A stretch of DNA of 64,000 nucleotides from Sphaerosporella brunnea. Lineage: Eukaryota > Ascomycota > Pezizomycetes > Pezizales > Pyronemataceae. The notes below the pieces were generated by a model, which searched no databases, was not told where the DNA came from, and saw only the letters and a program-made list of their open reading frames with translations. Below are positions 11,329-22,151 of the stretch, in pieces (the stretch's first letter is position 1; each line of letters begins with the position of its first letter). The stretch spans positions 48,102 to 112,101 of the forward strand of contig VXIS01000142.1 of assembly GCA_008704415.1 (NCBI GenBank). The letters are read 5' to 3'. Made by a program: the position numbers and the translations under genes.

Positions 11329-11474
11329 GTGAGAGGTGGAATTTGGCGGGGTGATATAATTTATTGGCCTTTGACATTTGCACGACTGGTGTATGGTATT
11401 GGCTGTAGATATTCGCGCTTCCAAACACCGAGAGCATTTAACCCACTCATCCCCGTAAGCCCAGAGCCTTCCAT

Positions 11475-11927
11475 CTAGACATCGTAGAACAGGTCCTTGT
11501 AGCGATGAGTAGCGTCAACAACGGCGTCCGCAATGTTGTAATCTACCAGCACCCACAACCATCTACTATCAGCACTGCTTCCTTGCGCTTCGCAACACAT
11601 TATCTCCACTCACCAACATCAGGGCCTAAGTCCCAGCTGCTGAGCACCTTTACATCGCCAGTGGGCTGGACCTTTCCCACCAGCTCAACGCCGTTTCCGA
11701 CGGTCATGTGGCATTCCTATTTCCGAATTAGCCGCGCGTGAGATGATGATGACGATGCGGCGCAGCAAAGCAAAGCTAACCCGGGTCAAGATGAGGTTGA
11801 TGGTTCCGCTGGCGTCGATCTTTGCGCTGTCGCCATAAAGCTCGGTAACTTTGCCCACAATGCGAACCGTGTGATTGACGAACTTCTCGAGGTACCGAGC
11901 GTTGATGCGTGGTGTTTGCTCGCTCAT
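11475..11927 (-). CDS. RPA3: Replication protein A 14-kDa subunit
   Basis: Exons 11927-11781, 11716-11614 and 11542-11475 give 105 aa, close to the usual Rpa3 length. The protein is an OB fold that forms the trimer core of the single-stranded DNA-binding RPA complex used in replication and repair. Supporting segments: PRINARYLEKFVNHTVRIVGKV at the start, VELVGKVQ in exon 2, and the terminal helix VVDATHRYKDLFYDV in exon 3. That helix is recovered only by using the strong donor GTGAGT at 11613. Introns are 64 and 71 bp. Confidence 0.88.
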
Positions 11928-12056
11928 TGTGTGTGTGTGTGGTTGTATTTGGATGGTTGGGAAAACGCGTCTGGGCTTTTGTCGCGTAGAGTGCCAGAGG
12001 CATTTATCACGTGATAAGGTGTCTTTTGATGACGCTCTGTCTATGGTACAAAATAT

Positions 12057-12911
12057 TCACAATTGTGCCGCCTCCGCTTCTTTTGGCCTCTCCTCAGCCA
12101 CACCCTCCGCCTCTTCTATTGGCCTCCCCTCAGTCCCCTCCTCAGCCTCTTCTTTTGGCTTCTCCTCAGACCCTTCCTCAGCCTCCTCCGCTTCTCCCTC
12201 CTCAGCCCCCTCCTCGGCTCCCTCCCGTCTGCGCTTCCCCTCCAGCCTCATAACATACCGCTTTCCCACATGTCCCTCCGGCTCGGCGCGTTCCCTTCCG
12301 CACTGCAGAACCTCGCCCTCCACCCTCTCCAGCAACGCCATCGCATCAATAAGCGTCTGCTTCGCCATGCCCTTCTTAACGCCAATAGTGATGTTTAACC
12401 TATATCCCTTCCCTAAGAACTCCCTGGCCTTCTTCATGCGATGCTGGAGATCATGTTCGGAGATAGCCCAGCTGATTTCGATTTCCTTCAGGACACTCTG
12501 GGGGTTGACGTCCTTCTTCTTAATCTTTCTTTTCTCTTTGGTCTCCAAGTACTTCTGGTGGTCGCGTTCCGCCAACTCCTCTTTCGAATTAACTCTGCAG
12601 ACCAACGGTATGTCCTCATCCGCCGTGGGGTTGATGCAGACAAGCGTCCACTTTTGCCGGTCGAGTGATCGCAGGATTTCCGAGACGCTGCCGTTTGCGT
12701 GGAATTTCCCCGCGGCGTCGATGTAGTTTACTGTGTCGCGAGGGATCGCTTCGTCCACTACTCGTGTCGGCACGGGGGTGTGGATCGGGACAGGAGTGCG
12801 GTAGGCGCGCATAAAGGTTGAGGGGGCCGCAACTCGCCGCGGGAGTGTGGCAGTGGGCCGCAACCCAATTGAGAGGGCGCGCAAGATGGGAGACAGTAAT
12901 GGTGGTGGCAT
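12057..12911 (-). CDS. Mitochondrial translation initiation factor IF-3
   Basis: Intronless, 284 aa from the ATG at 12911. The ORF extends 30 codons further upstream, but this start yields a typical Arg-rich mitochondrial presequence (RALSIGLRPTATLPRRVA). The mature part has the IF-3 N domain (about residues 55-125), a Lys-rich linker (KEKRKIKKKD) and the C domain (WAISEHDLQHRMKKAREFL, then ITIGVKKGMAKQ). IF-3 keeps the small mitoribosomal subunit free and proofreads initiation. The last 60 or so residues are almost only Glu/Ala/Pro/Lys and form an acidic low-complexity tail beyond the IF-3 fold. Confidence 0.85.
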   Translation of the reverse strand: MPPPLLSPILRALSIGLRPTATLPRRVAAPSTFMRAYRTPVPIHTPVPTRVVDEAIPRDTVNYIDAAGKFHANGSVSEILRSLDRQKWTLVCINPTADEDIPLVCRVNSKEELAERDHQKYLETKEKRKIKKKDVNPQSVLKEIEISWAISEHDLQHRMKKAREFLGKGYRLNITIGVKKGMAKQTLIDAMALLERVEGEVLQCGRERAEPEGHVGKRYVMRLEGKRRREGAEEGAEEGEAEEAEEGSEEKPKEEAEEGTEGRPIEEAEGVAEERPKEAEAAQL

Positions 12912-13740
12912 CGTGATTGCCGATGTTGTTTCTTGCTCTGGCGAGGTTGAAGGTTTGGTGGGGGTGGGGGGGGATTGGTGCGGCTTGGCGGGCAGCATCA
13001 TGGAATATCACGAGCTTCACGGCTGTTGGTGGGATTTCGCGAAGAATGCAGAGTACTCTATTCAACCAATGCGGCATTACCGGTTCCGCCGCAGAAGTGT
13101 CTGGCTCATTTGAAATGCGCAGTCCGGCTCTCGGGTGAAAACCTACGAGCGACCGTATGTGTCTTATGGCCGACTTCATTTTGATATCATCCTCAGCTTG
13201 CGAATCGACCACAGCCTTCTTCGGCATGAATACCTACTAAACCACAGTTTGCCCACGGAACATCACCGAACACTCGGACGCCGGCAGACGGCCAGACTGG
13301 CTAACCCGTATCTTTGGGCCACGATCACAAAGGATGCCATTGACGGGACCCCGTGCGCTGCCATGTGGGCTGTCCCGATCGACAGCGGGTGGCGGATCTG
13401 TCCCTTGCATCCGCAGGCGGCCCTGTCAGCCCCAACAAAAGCGGCGATGCGGTCAATTTCCCGTCTGCAACGAGCTTGCGGTTCCCCTGAAGAACGAAGC
13501 AAAAAGTTGCAGCAAAGCATTCGGAGAGCGTCTGCATATGCCAATCTTAAAAAAAGAAAGAGAGTGGGAGAAAGTGGCTGCCCTTTCTTTGCGAAAGCTG
13601 ATATCGATCCGTCAGCCGGTAGCAAACTTGTCTGCGCCACGGGGGAAGCACTGATTCAATGCCGGCCGGCTATCAACTTGCAAAGACCCGGTGGAGAGAC
13701 TATAAGTGGAGCCACAGCTTCCACGGTCCCATCTCCGGCC

Positions 13741-13771
<31 letters not shown>

Positions 13772-13883
13772 CGTGTCTCCCCAGTCCAGCTCCCACGGCG
13801 CCTCGTCGCCCGAGGAAAACAAACCAACACACCTCTCCCAGCGCCACTGAAAACCCCATCTGACCCCCTGGCACGCAGCCAGC
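12912..13883. other. Divergent intergenic region between IF-3 and F-box gene
   Basis: This 972-bp region contains a frame open for 242 codons (13135-13863), but it has no recognisable domain. It ends in poly-Ala produced by the triplet repeat and overlaps the probable promoter (CTATAAG near 13700). I treat it as non-coding. Confidence 0.45.
13741..13770 (+). repeat. (CAG)n microsatellite, about 10 units
   Basis: A pure CAG tract about 115 bp upstream of the F-box ATG, probably in its 5' leader. Confidence 0.9.
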
Positions 13884-14447
13884 ATGCCCACCCAGCTGCT
13901 CTCCCTGCCACCGGAGCTCCTCCTAGAACTCGCCGAGCACCTATCAGCAGCGGGTCTACACCGGCTAATCCTCTGCAACCGCTACCTGCACTCGCTGCTA
14001 AACGCGCATCTCTACTGCCTCTTCTCCTCTCTAGCGGCGCGCAAAGCGATATTCTACGAAGACCATATTCTCCTGGGGCGGCTCCTATCGCTTGGCCTGG
14101 ATTCCATCCAGCCAGGGCTAAGCCTTCTGAAATATGCCGTTGTGTACAGCAATGCGAAGGCGACGCGGATATTGCTGGAAGCTGGCGCCGATCCGAGAGA
14201 GGAGCCGTTGCTGCTGTTTTATCCGATGATACATCAGAATTGGGAGATTTTGGGGCTGTTGTTGAGGTTCGGCGCGGATCCGGAGCTGGGTCATAGCTTG
14301 GAGAAGGGGGATGATAACCTTTATACACCTAGACAGGTGGCGTGGTTGGATGGGACGCCCGAGGTTAGGAGGATGCTGGAGGAGGCTATTGAGGAGGGGA
14401 AGAAGTGGAGAGTTGGGCATACTGTTAGTGTTGATGTGAGGGCTTGA
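13884..14447 (+). CDS. F-box and ankyrin repeat protein
   Basis: Single exon, 187 aa. Residues 5-45 (LLSLPPELLLELAEHLSAAGLHRLILCNRYLHSLL) form an F-box-like helical motif that would bind Skp1 in SCF ubiquitin ligases. Residues about 75-165 hold two or three ankyrin repeats (LLKYAVVYSNAKATRILLEAGADP and EILGLLLRFGADPELG) as probable substrate-binding surface. Such short F-box/ankyrin proteins form large, lineage-expanded families in filamentous ascomycetes. The substrate is unknown. Confidence 0.72.
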   Translation: MPTQLLSLPPELLLELAEHLSAAGLHRLILCNRYLHSLLNAHLYCLFSSLAARKAIFYEDHILLGRLLSLGLDSIQPGLSLLKYAVVYSNAKATRILLEAGADPREEPLLLFYPMIHQNWEILGLLLRFGADPELGHSLEKGDDNLYTPRQVAWLDGTPEVRRMLEEAIEEGKKWRVGHTVSVDVRA

Positions 14448-14670
14448 GGTGCTGTTGGATTGTGTGATACCATGCTTCGGCGTTTGTATGTACTTTGTTT
14501 GTTTTGTTAGGTATGTGGAGTTCCGGGAATTTGGCGAGGGATAATGAACAATCTAATTGATGGCTCTCTTTCATTTTTGTGGTGGTATCGTCTCCATGTG
14601 TTGACAGTGCCGATTTAAAAAAAAAAATGGCCTTTCAGCAGTGACAGCAGAAAACAAAAAAGAAAGATCT

Positions 14671-14755
14671 TCCGTTACGGGGAATCGAACCCCGGTCTAG
14701 CCGGTTTATTGCTCTGCTTGAGAGCGGCTGATGCTAGCCACTACACCATAACGGA
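14671..14755 (-). tRNA. tRNA-Glu(CTC) with 14-nt intron, second copy
   Basis: On the minus strand it has the same acceptor stem, arms and CTC anticodon as the gene at 9701-9785. The two 85-nt genes differ at one intron base. A T-run that could serve as Pol III terminator follows on the minus strand (plus AAAACAAAAAAGAAAG at about 14651-14666). Confidence 0.93.
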
Positions 14756-14821
14756 TGAGTGATGCTCAATGATTGCATTGATTGTAAGTAAAGGCAAGCC
14801 TCTTTTACAGCCTTTGAAGTA

Positions 14822-15214
14822 CTGTAGCGAGCAGTGAGGTTCGAACGAGATTCCGTTGCTGACCGCCGAGACACGTTTTTTATTAACGAACGGGAGAAAC
14901 TGACAGTTCCCAGCTAACGAACGGGCTGATCTTCTATAGATGTTCTTTTTTCTTCTTCAAACACACTGTATGTTAGCAACTCTCTAAATTCTGCTAATTT
15001 GGAGGGGATTTACGGTGCGATTGGTGGCCGTCGGACTTTGATCGTGACGAAAAGCTCGCTGGTTGAGCGTTTCTTCGCGTCACTGCACAGCACTCGCGCC
15101 CAGACAGGTGCTGACACCTGTTTGCTAACGAACGCACCTTCTCCCTGACCACAACGGATAACGAACGGACTCCCGTGCTGACTGCTGACGTTCGAACCTC
15201 ACTGCTCGCTACAG
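14822..15214. mobile_element. 393-bp MITE-like element with TA target duplication
   Basis: The terminal inverted repeat CTGTAGCGAGCAGTGAGGTT followed by CGAACG (26 bp) is present at 14822 and, reverse-complemented, ends at 15214. TA flanks both ends (14820-14821 and 15215-15216), the signature of Tc1/mariner-type insertion. The interior has several copies of AACGAACG and no ORF. The repeat includes GGTTCGAAC, similar to a Pol III B box. It lies 66 bp from the tRNA-Glu gene. A non-autonomous element is the best reading. Confidence 0.75.
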
Positions 15215-15415
15215 TAGATGTATGAACCACAGCAAAGGCCCGAAATGCTAATTTCTTAACTTTACAGATGGGTTTAGGGCCCTCTCTTAGAAATCTCCGT
15301 ATGACGTAAAGCGCAATGTCTTGGCAGCACATGGTTTCGCGTCGTCCCGAAGTTTCACAACAACAAAACCCACAAGCATCTAAACCCAACCTTCACCACG
15401 CCGCTCCTCACTACC

Positions 15416-18295
15416 ATGGCGGACGACGCTGAGATAATGCGCTCGGGCCATCCGCTCCTTGGGATGATACTCTGCTGTACCTCTGTAGAGATGGGACTAC
15501 GAGTACGTTTTCCGTTCCTGCGCGCACCTCTACCGGGAGGGACACGAATTGACGGTGGTGGTTTGGCAGAACGAGATTTCCAAGAAATGCGAAGAGATGG
15601 GAGCACGCCATGTCCTGGACCTTACATCGGATGTCACACATTTAGTGTGTGGCGCACTATACTCGCCCAAATACCGGTACGTTGCAAAGATGCGGCCGGA
15701 CGTCAAGGTGATGTCGACGAAGTGGGTGGACGCGATGTACGCACAGTGGATTGCGGGAGAGGATATAGATCCGCGCACGTTCGAGGTTTCATATCGGTTT
15801 CCCGTTTTCTACCGGTGCCGGATCTCGGCGACTGGAATTGCTGATGGTATGGTACGCTGGGGCTGTGCATTGACGAGAAGAGAACTCTGGATTGATTGAA
15901 TTGACCTGACCTGATGTCGCAATGTAGCCGAGGAACTAAAGCGCATCAAGGAAATCTGCATCGCAGAATCGGCGACGTACCATCCCGATCTTACCAAAGA
16001 CGTTACACACTTGATCGCCGCTGCGCCCACCGGCCAGAAATACGAGTTCGCCAGGGGATTCAACATCACCGTGGTGACGCCTGAGTGGCTTTTTGACAGC
16101 CTGGAACGTGGAATGGCGCTTGATGAGCAGTACTACGACCTGAAGCTTCCGCGGGAAAGTATCGGCGTTGGCGCGAAGCCGGCAAAGGTTGCTGCGCAAA
16201 TCGAGGTGACAGAATTCCGCGGGAAGCGGGAGATCCGCAAGTCTACGCAGGAGAAACTTGGCGGGCAGAGTCACACGTTATGGAACGACATCATAGGACA
16301 GGCGGCGAATGCTAAACCTGTGAAACGTGATGAATGGGAAGACATGAGGAATGAGAGGTATAGTAGCCCTCTTGAATCAGCCTCTGGGTCAAATCCCCTG
16401 GACCAAAAATCCATAAAGCAGAAAACTGGGGGCATGCTTGCAAATGCATGTTTCTGGATCCGGGGATTTCAGGACAAACACATGGCCGCCCTCAAGAAAG
16501 CCATAATTCCCCACGATGGCACTATAGTTGATTCATTAGAGGAACTTTCTGCAGCTTCGGAGTTCATATGGAGACTAGTGATGGTTCCTCGTGAAAACCG
16601 CATCCAGGATTGCCCTACAATACCAGCCGGTCAGGACATAGGAATGGTAACGGATTGGTGGCTGGAGTCATGCATGTTTTATCGAAAGTTCATCACCCCA
16701 ACTGGGGATTTTACAACTATGCCGATTGAAGAATTCGAAGTTGAGGGTACGTCAATGGCAGTAGCTCCAGTTGACCAAGTGGTGTACTGACTCGAACTGC
16801 AGCCATGAAAGAGCTGGACATCTGCATCACCAAATTCGTTGGCATTGATCTTTTGTTCTACCCTCGGTTGATCAAGCTTCTTGGTGGGTTTTCCTCGTCA
16901 GCGGTGTTGTTCGAAGCTGACTTTTGCAGGCGCAAAATTCCATGGGGCGCTAAACAAGACTCGTTCTCTCCTCATCACCAACGACTCCCGTGAGTGTGAG
17001 AGTGAGAAGATACGGTATGCCCATGAATACAAAATACCAGTTGTGACGGGAGAGTGGCTGGTGGAATGTCTTAAGCAGCATCAAAGGCTCCCATACGAGA
17101 CTTACCTGATCAAACCTATCGGAGCACAATCAATATTGGGGGATAGATTCAAACGCAAGCTGGACAACGACGACTTCGGCGCGAGCAAGCGGCAACTTCT
17201 GGACAACAAGTCACCTGGGGGCGCACCTAGCAGTGAAGGTAAACTTCCTCAAAAAAAAATTCGTTTCGGCCGGGGCGAATCTGAGCGAACTGGAGGAGAC
17301 AAAATTCTCCAAGGGTGCACTGTTTGCATCAGCAAGGAGCTCAAGGCATGTGCCTGCCATTACCCTCCAGAACCAGCTGTTACTGTTTCCCCATCAGCCA
17401 GCTCGCTAACCAATGCTGCCGCTTGCAGGAGCGTGATGGAGAATTAGCGAAAATTGCAGAAGAACTTGGTGCCATAGTTCTGGACAGTTTTGAGCGAAAT
17501 ACCACTCCAAAATTAACACATCTGATCCATTGTTGCGCACCGGGAAAACCCCTGAACAAGTCAAACGACTACAAGCTTGCCAGCGCAATCGCTGGATGCT
17601 CCATAGCTTCGAAAGATTGGCTGTACAAATGCCGCGAAACGGGTACTCGAGTGGATACTAAACCGTACATACTCGCGGATTCGGTGATAGAAATGGAGGT
17701 GGATGTGGACGATCCCAAGGCAGAGCCCGAAGTCATAGTAATTGGATCGTCTCCCGTGGACCCCATCTCTCAAGACTCAACCCTCTGCCCTCCGCCTCCG
17801 CCGCCACAACAACCCCAAACCACCACCGGCTCCCTCGAGCCCGAGCTCATCCCAGTCCTCGCCGCAAACGCATCCTCTCGCACTCCAACCCTCGACCGCA
17901 AAAGCAGCAGCAGCAGCACCCTATCCGGGCTCTCGCAGATTCTCGGCAAGCTCAGCAAAGGAAAAGCCAGCAACAAAAAGCCAGGGCCGCGGGGCCGGCT
18001 GCAAGGAAAAGCCTCTTCCGACAAGGAGCGTGTGTTTTCGCGGCCGCCTTCGGAAGGCGGAATGTTGCCGCCGCCATCGCAGCCGCAGGAGATGCAGATG
18101 CAACAGCCCAGCCAGGCGCTGGCGTATAACTACGAGGAGACGTCGTTGGAGAGGAAACGCGTGCGGGCCAAGCTGGACAAGAATGCGGTTACGCCTGCGG
18201 CGGAGCGGCAGAGGGTCCCGGTGGAGAAGCCTAGGGGCGCGGTGGACTTGACCCCGGTTGCGAGGAGGAGTAGGAGGATGAAGAGTGGATTATAG
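15416..18295 (+). CDS. Rad4/Cut5/Dpb11-like multi-BRCT replication checkpoint protein
   Basis: Exons 15416-15502, 15570-15846, 15928-16746, 16803-16883, 16930-17345 and 17429-18295 give 848 aa. The family is the TopBP1/Dpb11 scaffold that binds CDK-phosphorylated Sld3 and checkpoint proteins to start replication and activate ATR/Mec1. I see BRCT repeats at about residues 12-95 (DLTSDVTHLVCG), 105-200 (DLTKDVTHLIAA, VTPEWLFDSLERG), 285-390 (WWLESCMFY), 395-505 (VTGEWLVECLKQHQ) and 535-640 (LTHLIHC, KDWLYKC). The tail is Pro/Ser-rich and basic. The first two BRCTs are a clear tandem. Intron 5 uses a GC donor (CAAG|GCATGT). Confidence 0.87.
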
Positions 18296-18717
18296 AAGGG
18301 GTTTGATTTTTTGATTTTGATTTTTTGATTTTGATTCTTTTTTGGTGCGTTTGCTTTTAATTTGTTGCATGCTTGCTATTGCTGGGGGCGTTTCAAATCG
18401 TCGGTCTTTGCTTAATGTCGCTACTGAATGGCGGTAGCATAGTGTACATCATTCTACTGTAGGAAGTGCGACGTATTTAATTGAAGCAGTGTGAAGTCTG
18501 TCTACGAGAATGCCTCACATCACAGACCATCACTCGAGAATGTTCGGTCATCGGCGATCACCTCTGCCCTCGGGATGACATCACGAGCACGCTTGTTTGA
18601 TCGGCAGCGTTCCCGTAGCACCAACGTTTCCCCAAACATTTTTAGCTGTGAAACACCATCCAATCCAATGTAAAACACTCAATTCCCCTCCCCTCAATTT
18701 CCAAAGACAAGAAGATC
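18296..18717. other. Intergenic
   Basis: It starts with a TTTTTGATTTTGATT tandem stretch (about 18303-18342), likely the 3' UTR of the BRCT gene, followed by the promoter side of the next gene. No further gene is seen. Confidence 0.4.
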
Positions 18718-20175
18718 ATGAACATCCTCCCACGAACACTTCTTCGCACAGCTCTTCGAGCGCGCCCACCGCTTCGAGTGGTGGTAGCGCCGTCAGCTCG
18801 GTTCCTGAAATCCTCCGCGAGACAGCAATCTCAACCCCCCCCACCACCGGCACAGAAGTCGCCGCAGCAGCAGCAAAAAGAAGATGCCGCTGCGTTCGAA
18901 AAGAAAAAAACGGCACGTTCGACGACCACCAAGAGTTCCCTCCGGCGAGCAGCAGTGGTTTCCGAGCGGCGTCTGGAGGCGCCGGAGGGAAAGACAAAGG
19001 TTTTTTCCTTCTGGCTGGCTGGTCGGTTGGTTGGTTGGGGACTAATTGATGAGGATTGGTAGATATGCACCGCTTACTGCACCGCCGAAAAGTATGACCT
19101 GCAGCTTGCCGCCTCACTGCTGCGACAAGCGGGTTACGAGCTCGATCCCGACGGCACGGGGCTTGTAGACCAAGTAATCCACATCCGCCTCGGCGGGGAT
19201 GCGCTCTCGGGCGAGGGCGACATCTTCATTTTCCCCTCCGGGAACATAGTCTCATGGTCGATCCCGTCGGCGACCGTCTCCAAGCTCGCGACCATAATCC
19301 AGCCGGCGGCAGAAACTCCGTACACCACCGAGGTGGAGACCGAGGATCTGGAGTACACCGAAGACCCCCGCGCCAGAAAGTCTCGTGTGGCCGGGGACGT
19401 GATCATTCTTGGGACTGCGACGACACAGATCGTGAGCGAAGACTTTGCGCTGGAGGCAGACACGGCCGCGACGCTGGCCACCTCCGGCGGGGCCGGGAGC
19501 GTCGATGTGCTAAACATCACCCTGGCCAAAATCGCCTTCTCCTCAGGACTGGCGCGGAGCACCAAGCTCGGCGTCCTCGAAAGCCTGCTGGAAGCCTATC
19601 TGGAGAGTACCTCTGACATCCCCAAGCTGCTATCCAAAGGCTCGCGGCTCCCTTTTACTCGCAGCTTCATCCTCCGCAAAACCGGAGAGCTGCTACAGTT
19701 CCGTGCGCAGCTGAATCTTTACTCCGAACTCACAGATTCCCTGCCGGACCTGTTTTGGGACTCGAGACATGAGCTGGGGCTGGAGGGCTACTACGATGCT
19801 GTCGGAAGAGCCCTGGACGTCGATGTGCGCATCCGCCAGTTGAACCAGAAACTCGACTATGCCTCCGGCATCGTCGCTGTGCTGCGGGAACAGCTGAGCG
19901 AGAAACATTCGCTGGGCTTGGAGTGGATGATTATTGCGTTGATCGCGGTGGAGGTTGCGTTCGAGTTGATGCGCATTTATAGGGAGCACGAGAGGGAGGG
20001 AAGCGAGGAGGCCGCGTATAAACGCTGGAAAGAGGAGAGGGAGCGGGACGCAAATAAGGAGTGGCAGGAGGAGAAGATGAGACGGGAGGAGGTGGAGGAG
20101 AAGGAGGAGGAGCGGAGGGAGGAGGTTAGGGAGGAGGTGAGGGAGGAGGAAATGAAGGCTGAAATGCCGGTGTAG
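18718..20175 (+). CDS. RMND1/Mrx10-like mitochondrial inner-membrane protein (DUF155)
   Basis: Exons 18718-18999 and 19063-20175 give 464 aa; the 63-bp intron restores ICTAYCTAEKYDL, the hallmark start of the DUF155 domain. The N terminus (MNILPRTLLRTALRARPPLR) is an Arg-rich mitochondrial presequence. The DUF155 core runs from about residue 95 to 360. One membrane segment near residues 395-415 (LEWMIIALIAVEVAFELM) sits at the domain end, as in yeast Mrx10 and human RMND1, which support mitochondrial translation. The last 60 residues are a highly charged Glu/Arg tail. Function is transferred from the family. Confidence 0.82.
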
Positions 20176-20434
20176 GAGTGATGGGCTGGCGGTGAGGTGG
20201 AGTGAGCAGGCCAGGCGTTCTTTATATGCACCGGAGTGTATGATATATCAGATTTTAGGAGCAAAGGTTTGAGGCAGTCGATCCTCTTTATACACACTCG
20301 TCGTTCAGCTAGGAGCATCCACAAAAAGAAAGCAAAGCCATCATTTCTTCAAGAGTAATCACTGCAGAACGAAACAAAACACTATTCTCCCCCAACTCCA
20401 CGCTTCAGAAAAAAGACATCAAGACATCAAGACA

Positions 20435-21755
20435 TCAGCTCTGCACCTCGACGTGTTCATAATCCTCATCCGAGGAGATCTCGTCTTCTTCCTTGCCGGG
20501 AACAACGATATACTCATCCATCATCCTTCCGCTTCGTCAGTTTCCACATCACTCCCGGGAGAGGGGCTTACTTCAGAAACGCCTCCCTATACATCTCGGG
20601 CTCGGTAGTAATCGTCTGTTCAGGCAGGATTTTTCCGGCAGTTTTCATAACCTTTGGTCGCAGCTGGTCGACATTCCACAAGAAGTCGAGCAAGCACATT
20701 CTATACACCCATTTCCCATCTGCGCTTTTGACGCCCTTTGCAAAATCCGTTTCCAGAAGTTCCTTATCGGAGAACATAGCGACCGGATACCGACCCAACA
20801 GCAGCGAATAATCAATCGTTCGCATATCCTTCAAAAACTCCGTATCCCGTTCCAACAGCCCCATCAGCTGCTGCTTTCCCCGCCGATCCAACAGTATCTT
20901 GTCACTCGCCTCCAACTGGTCCGCCAACCCGCTCTTCGCAGCCTCAGTCTTCACCGAATCCGGCACCAGGTCTCGCGTGGGCTCAAAGAACCCCGGCGGC
21001 TTCAAATCCCACTTCTGACATCCACGGTCCGTATCAAGGCTGTGGAGGGTATTTTTCATAACAATATAGTGGCTAGGGGAGACACCCAGCCAGGCGCCGA
21101 TACGGTGGTGGAAGGTATACACCACATCCATGATCCTGCAAAGCAGCGTATCCCCGCCATGCAGCGAGACGTAGAAGGCATACCCCTCCAGCATCTTCTC
21201 GTACAAAAACGTATACTCGAATTTGCGGCCGATGCTTTTGACGAGCTGCGTTCCGTCGGCTGTGAAAAAGAAGAGACTCCCTGAAAATCCAAGGCTGTCA
21301 ACGGGCTGCAGCGGTTGCGTGAAAGCGTGTTGATACGCCGCCTCGTCGATACCGAATACGGCTTCGGAACGCAGCTTCTGGAAGAGCAAGGGCGCGGCAC
21401 GAGCAAACGGTGCGTAGTACAGCGAAAAAAACGTGCGGATGTCGAAGACCCGGTTGATGGCCGGTGGTTTCCAGAGGTATCCCGAGGTTTCGTGGAGGAG
21501 CTGCAGCTCCGAGTCATCGGCGATGTCGGCGGGGATCACGCGGGAGCTAAGTGCGTCTAGCAGACAGTGCGCTGTTACTTCCGTTTTATATTTGGCGGAG
21601 AAGATGGGCAGGAAGAGACGTGTGATGACGGTGTGCCGGCTAGGTGAGTCGTGTTGGGGTCTGTGTTGTTTTGTTAGCTAGGGATGTAGCTTTGTAGCTA
21701 GTGGTACGAGGTACCGTTGCTCCTCGTGGGAGCTTTCTTGCTGGTGGTGGACCAT
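20435..21755 (-). CDS. Compact phosphatidylinositol-phosphate kinase (PIPK family)
   Basis: Exons 21755-21715, 21660-20572 and 20525-20435 give 406 aa. The kinase core shows FSGSLFFFTADG (glycine-rich strand), the Lys in LVKSI (equivalent to KTI), TIDYSLLLG (canonical MIDYSLLVG) and CLLDFL (canonical IIDIL). It ends in EPEMYREAFLK and an acidic tail. PIPKs phosphorylate PtdIns-4-P or PtdIns-5-P at membranes. The protein lacks the long N-terminal part of the Mss4/Its3 enzyme, so it is a second, shorter PIPK type known in filamentous fungi. Several signature residues deviate, so activity and lipid preference are uncertain. Confidence 0.72.
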
Positions 21756-22151
21756 GTTGGTGGATGTTATTGCACTTTTTCTTGCTGTGGGGGCTGTGGA
21801 GGTACTGCAGAGAATACAAGGTGAGGAGAAAGGGTGAAGTTTGGTTGTGATGTGTGGTATACAGTATTAAGAAGCAGTGATGTCATGCATCATAACCGAG
21901 GCGCCATTTTAATTGCACTGAAAGCGATTTTCACGTGTCGAGGATTGTAGACTCATTTCAGATGCAGATTCATTCTAGCTAACTATGCAGATCCAGACGC
22001 AAAAAATCCCAAAAAATTCGCAGAAAAAGCAAACAAAACAAGACAAATCCCAAACATTTAAGTCCCAATATCCCGAATTACACCGACTCCGCGCCTGATA
22101 TTATGCTGATGTTAGTCCTCACAAACATCCGACGTGTTCCCCCCTCTTCCT
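21756..22151. other. Intergenic
   Basis: Promoter side of the PIPK-like gene and 3' side of the Hsp20 gene, with A-rich DNA around 21999-22055. No gene seen. Confidence 0.4.

Noticed and set aside
13135..13863. 242-codon frame upstream of the F-box gene
   Set aside because: No domain, ends in poly-Ala from the CAG tract, and overlaps the likely promoter and leader.
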